NCBI GenBank assembly: GCA_038729485.1
Contig: JAVYRX010000022.1
Location: 1-5,472 of the forward strand
Direction of reading: 5' to 3'
Length of the DNA stretch: 5,472 bases
Source of the DNA: GCA-001856825 sp038729485
GTDB taxonomy: Archaea > Thermoplasmatota > Thermoplasmata > Thermoplasmatales > GCA-001856825
Part shown: in pieces, positions 5,317 through 5,472 of the stretch
How the letters are laid out: each line of letters starts with the position of its first letter
Numbering within the stretch: position 1 is the stretch's first letter
Program-made: the position numbers and the translations under genes
Notes under the pieces: model-generated
What the model was told of the DNA's origin: nothing
The model's input: the letters and a program-made list of their open reading frames with translations, nothing else
Databases searched by the model: none

Positions 5317-5339
5317 TTATTGATTTAAGTGAGTCCTTT
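5303..5339 (+). repeat. Direct-repeat copy 2: decayed tRNA-Gln 3' end plus flank (attR-like)
   Basis: This segment matches 1764-1800 at 29 of 37 positions in the same orientation. The longest exact run is GCTACTTATT (5312-5321), followed by one mismatch and ATTTAAG. In the 13 bases that correspond to the tRNA, three of four differences are C to T, as expected for a copy no longer under selection. Upstream of 5303 the match to the T loop needs several gaps and is not claimed. Confidence 0.4.
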
Positions 5340-5362
5340 GATGAGAATTTCTAATAACCTCG

Positions 5363-5378
5363 ATATGTGACCACATAT
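5363..5378. repeat. Perfect 7-bp inverted repeat
   Basis: ATATGTG and CACATAT flank a 2-base spacer. The compact symmetry is that of a dimeric regulator's operator, not of a terminator. No gene start is visible nearby within the window. Confidence 0.45.
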
Positions 5379-5392
5379 GGTAACAATAATGT

Positions 5393-5472
5393 TTATTCAT
5401 GAAATGGCCATGATTCCTCATTTCTAACCTTCTTGATGAGTCTATTGAGTAAGAACAGGCAGTATTTCATAA
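5393..5472 (-). pseudogene. Short coding-like fragment at the window edge
   Basis: On the minus strand an open frame with ATG at 5470-5468, possibly continuing beyond the window, gives MKYCLFLLNRLIKKVRNEES followed by WPFHE and a stop at 5395-5393. A basic helix followed by a WP motif is common near the N-terminus of IS4/IS5-like transposases. Together with the fragment at 5194-5316 it could be the two ends of one internally deleted gene. It could also be a tiny unrelated ORF or the tail of a gene to the right. Confidence 0.25.

Noticed and set aside
1..5472. CRISPR array or cas genes
   Set aside because: No regularly spaced identical repeats of 24-40 bases and no Cas-like protein are visible.

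Overview
The window looks like a chromosomal segment of a Thermoplasmatales-type archaeon (Thermoplasma/Ferroplasma/Cuniculiplasma relatives). The evidence is indirect. Both tRNA genes lack an encoded CCA, oligo(T) tracts follow the genes as in archaea, and TATA boxes sit at archaeal spacing. There is also a heavily N-glycosylatable surface protein, a VapBC module, and a beta-oxidation-type acyl-CoA dehydrogenase. No rRNA or marker protein is present, so the taxon is inference.

Layout. 1-256: no convincing gene. 265-348 (-): tRNA-Leu(TAA), divergent from 438-1673 (+): an acyl-CoA dehydrogenase read from the ATG at 438 behind a GGTGA ribosome site. 1704-1776 (+): tRNA-Gln(TTG), about 30 bases downstream. 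1777-2719: a gene-poor, decayed stretch that holds a strong hairpin, short ACTAT repeats and a transposase relic whose best-preserved part is the C-terminal tail at 2449-2634. 2760-4316 (+): a 518-residue, membrane-anchored, sequon-rich exoprotein of unknown function with its own TATA box. 4492-5193 (-), convergent to it: a vapB antitoxin followed by a vapC PIN toxin gene that is frameshifted and lacks a normal start. 5194-5472 (-): short pieces that may be further transposase debris.

Interpretation. The left part (tRNA-Leu, dehydrogenase, tRNA-Gln) looks like ordinary core genome. The right part looks accessory. A degenerate copy of the tRNA-Gln 3' end plus its downstream flank recurs in direct orientation at 5303-5339. 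This suggests that about 3.5 kb, carrying the exoprotein, the vapBC remnant and transposase debris, was inserted at the tRNA-Gln gene and has since decayed. No integrase is visible. The most interesting gene is the exoprotein: 18 sequons lie between an N-terminal anchor and a Gly/Ala-rich, hairpin-like hydrophobic segment near the C-terminus. That layout is compatible with a surface receptor or adhesin, or more speculatively with a membrane-inserting antagonistic protein.
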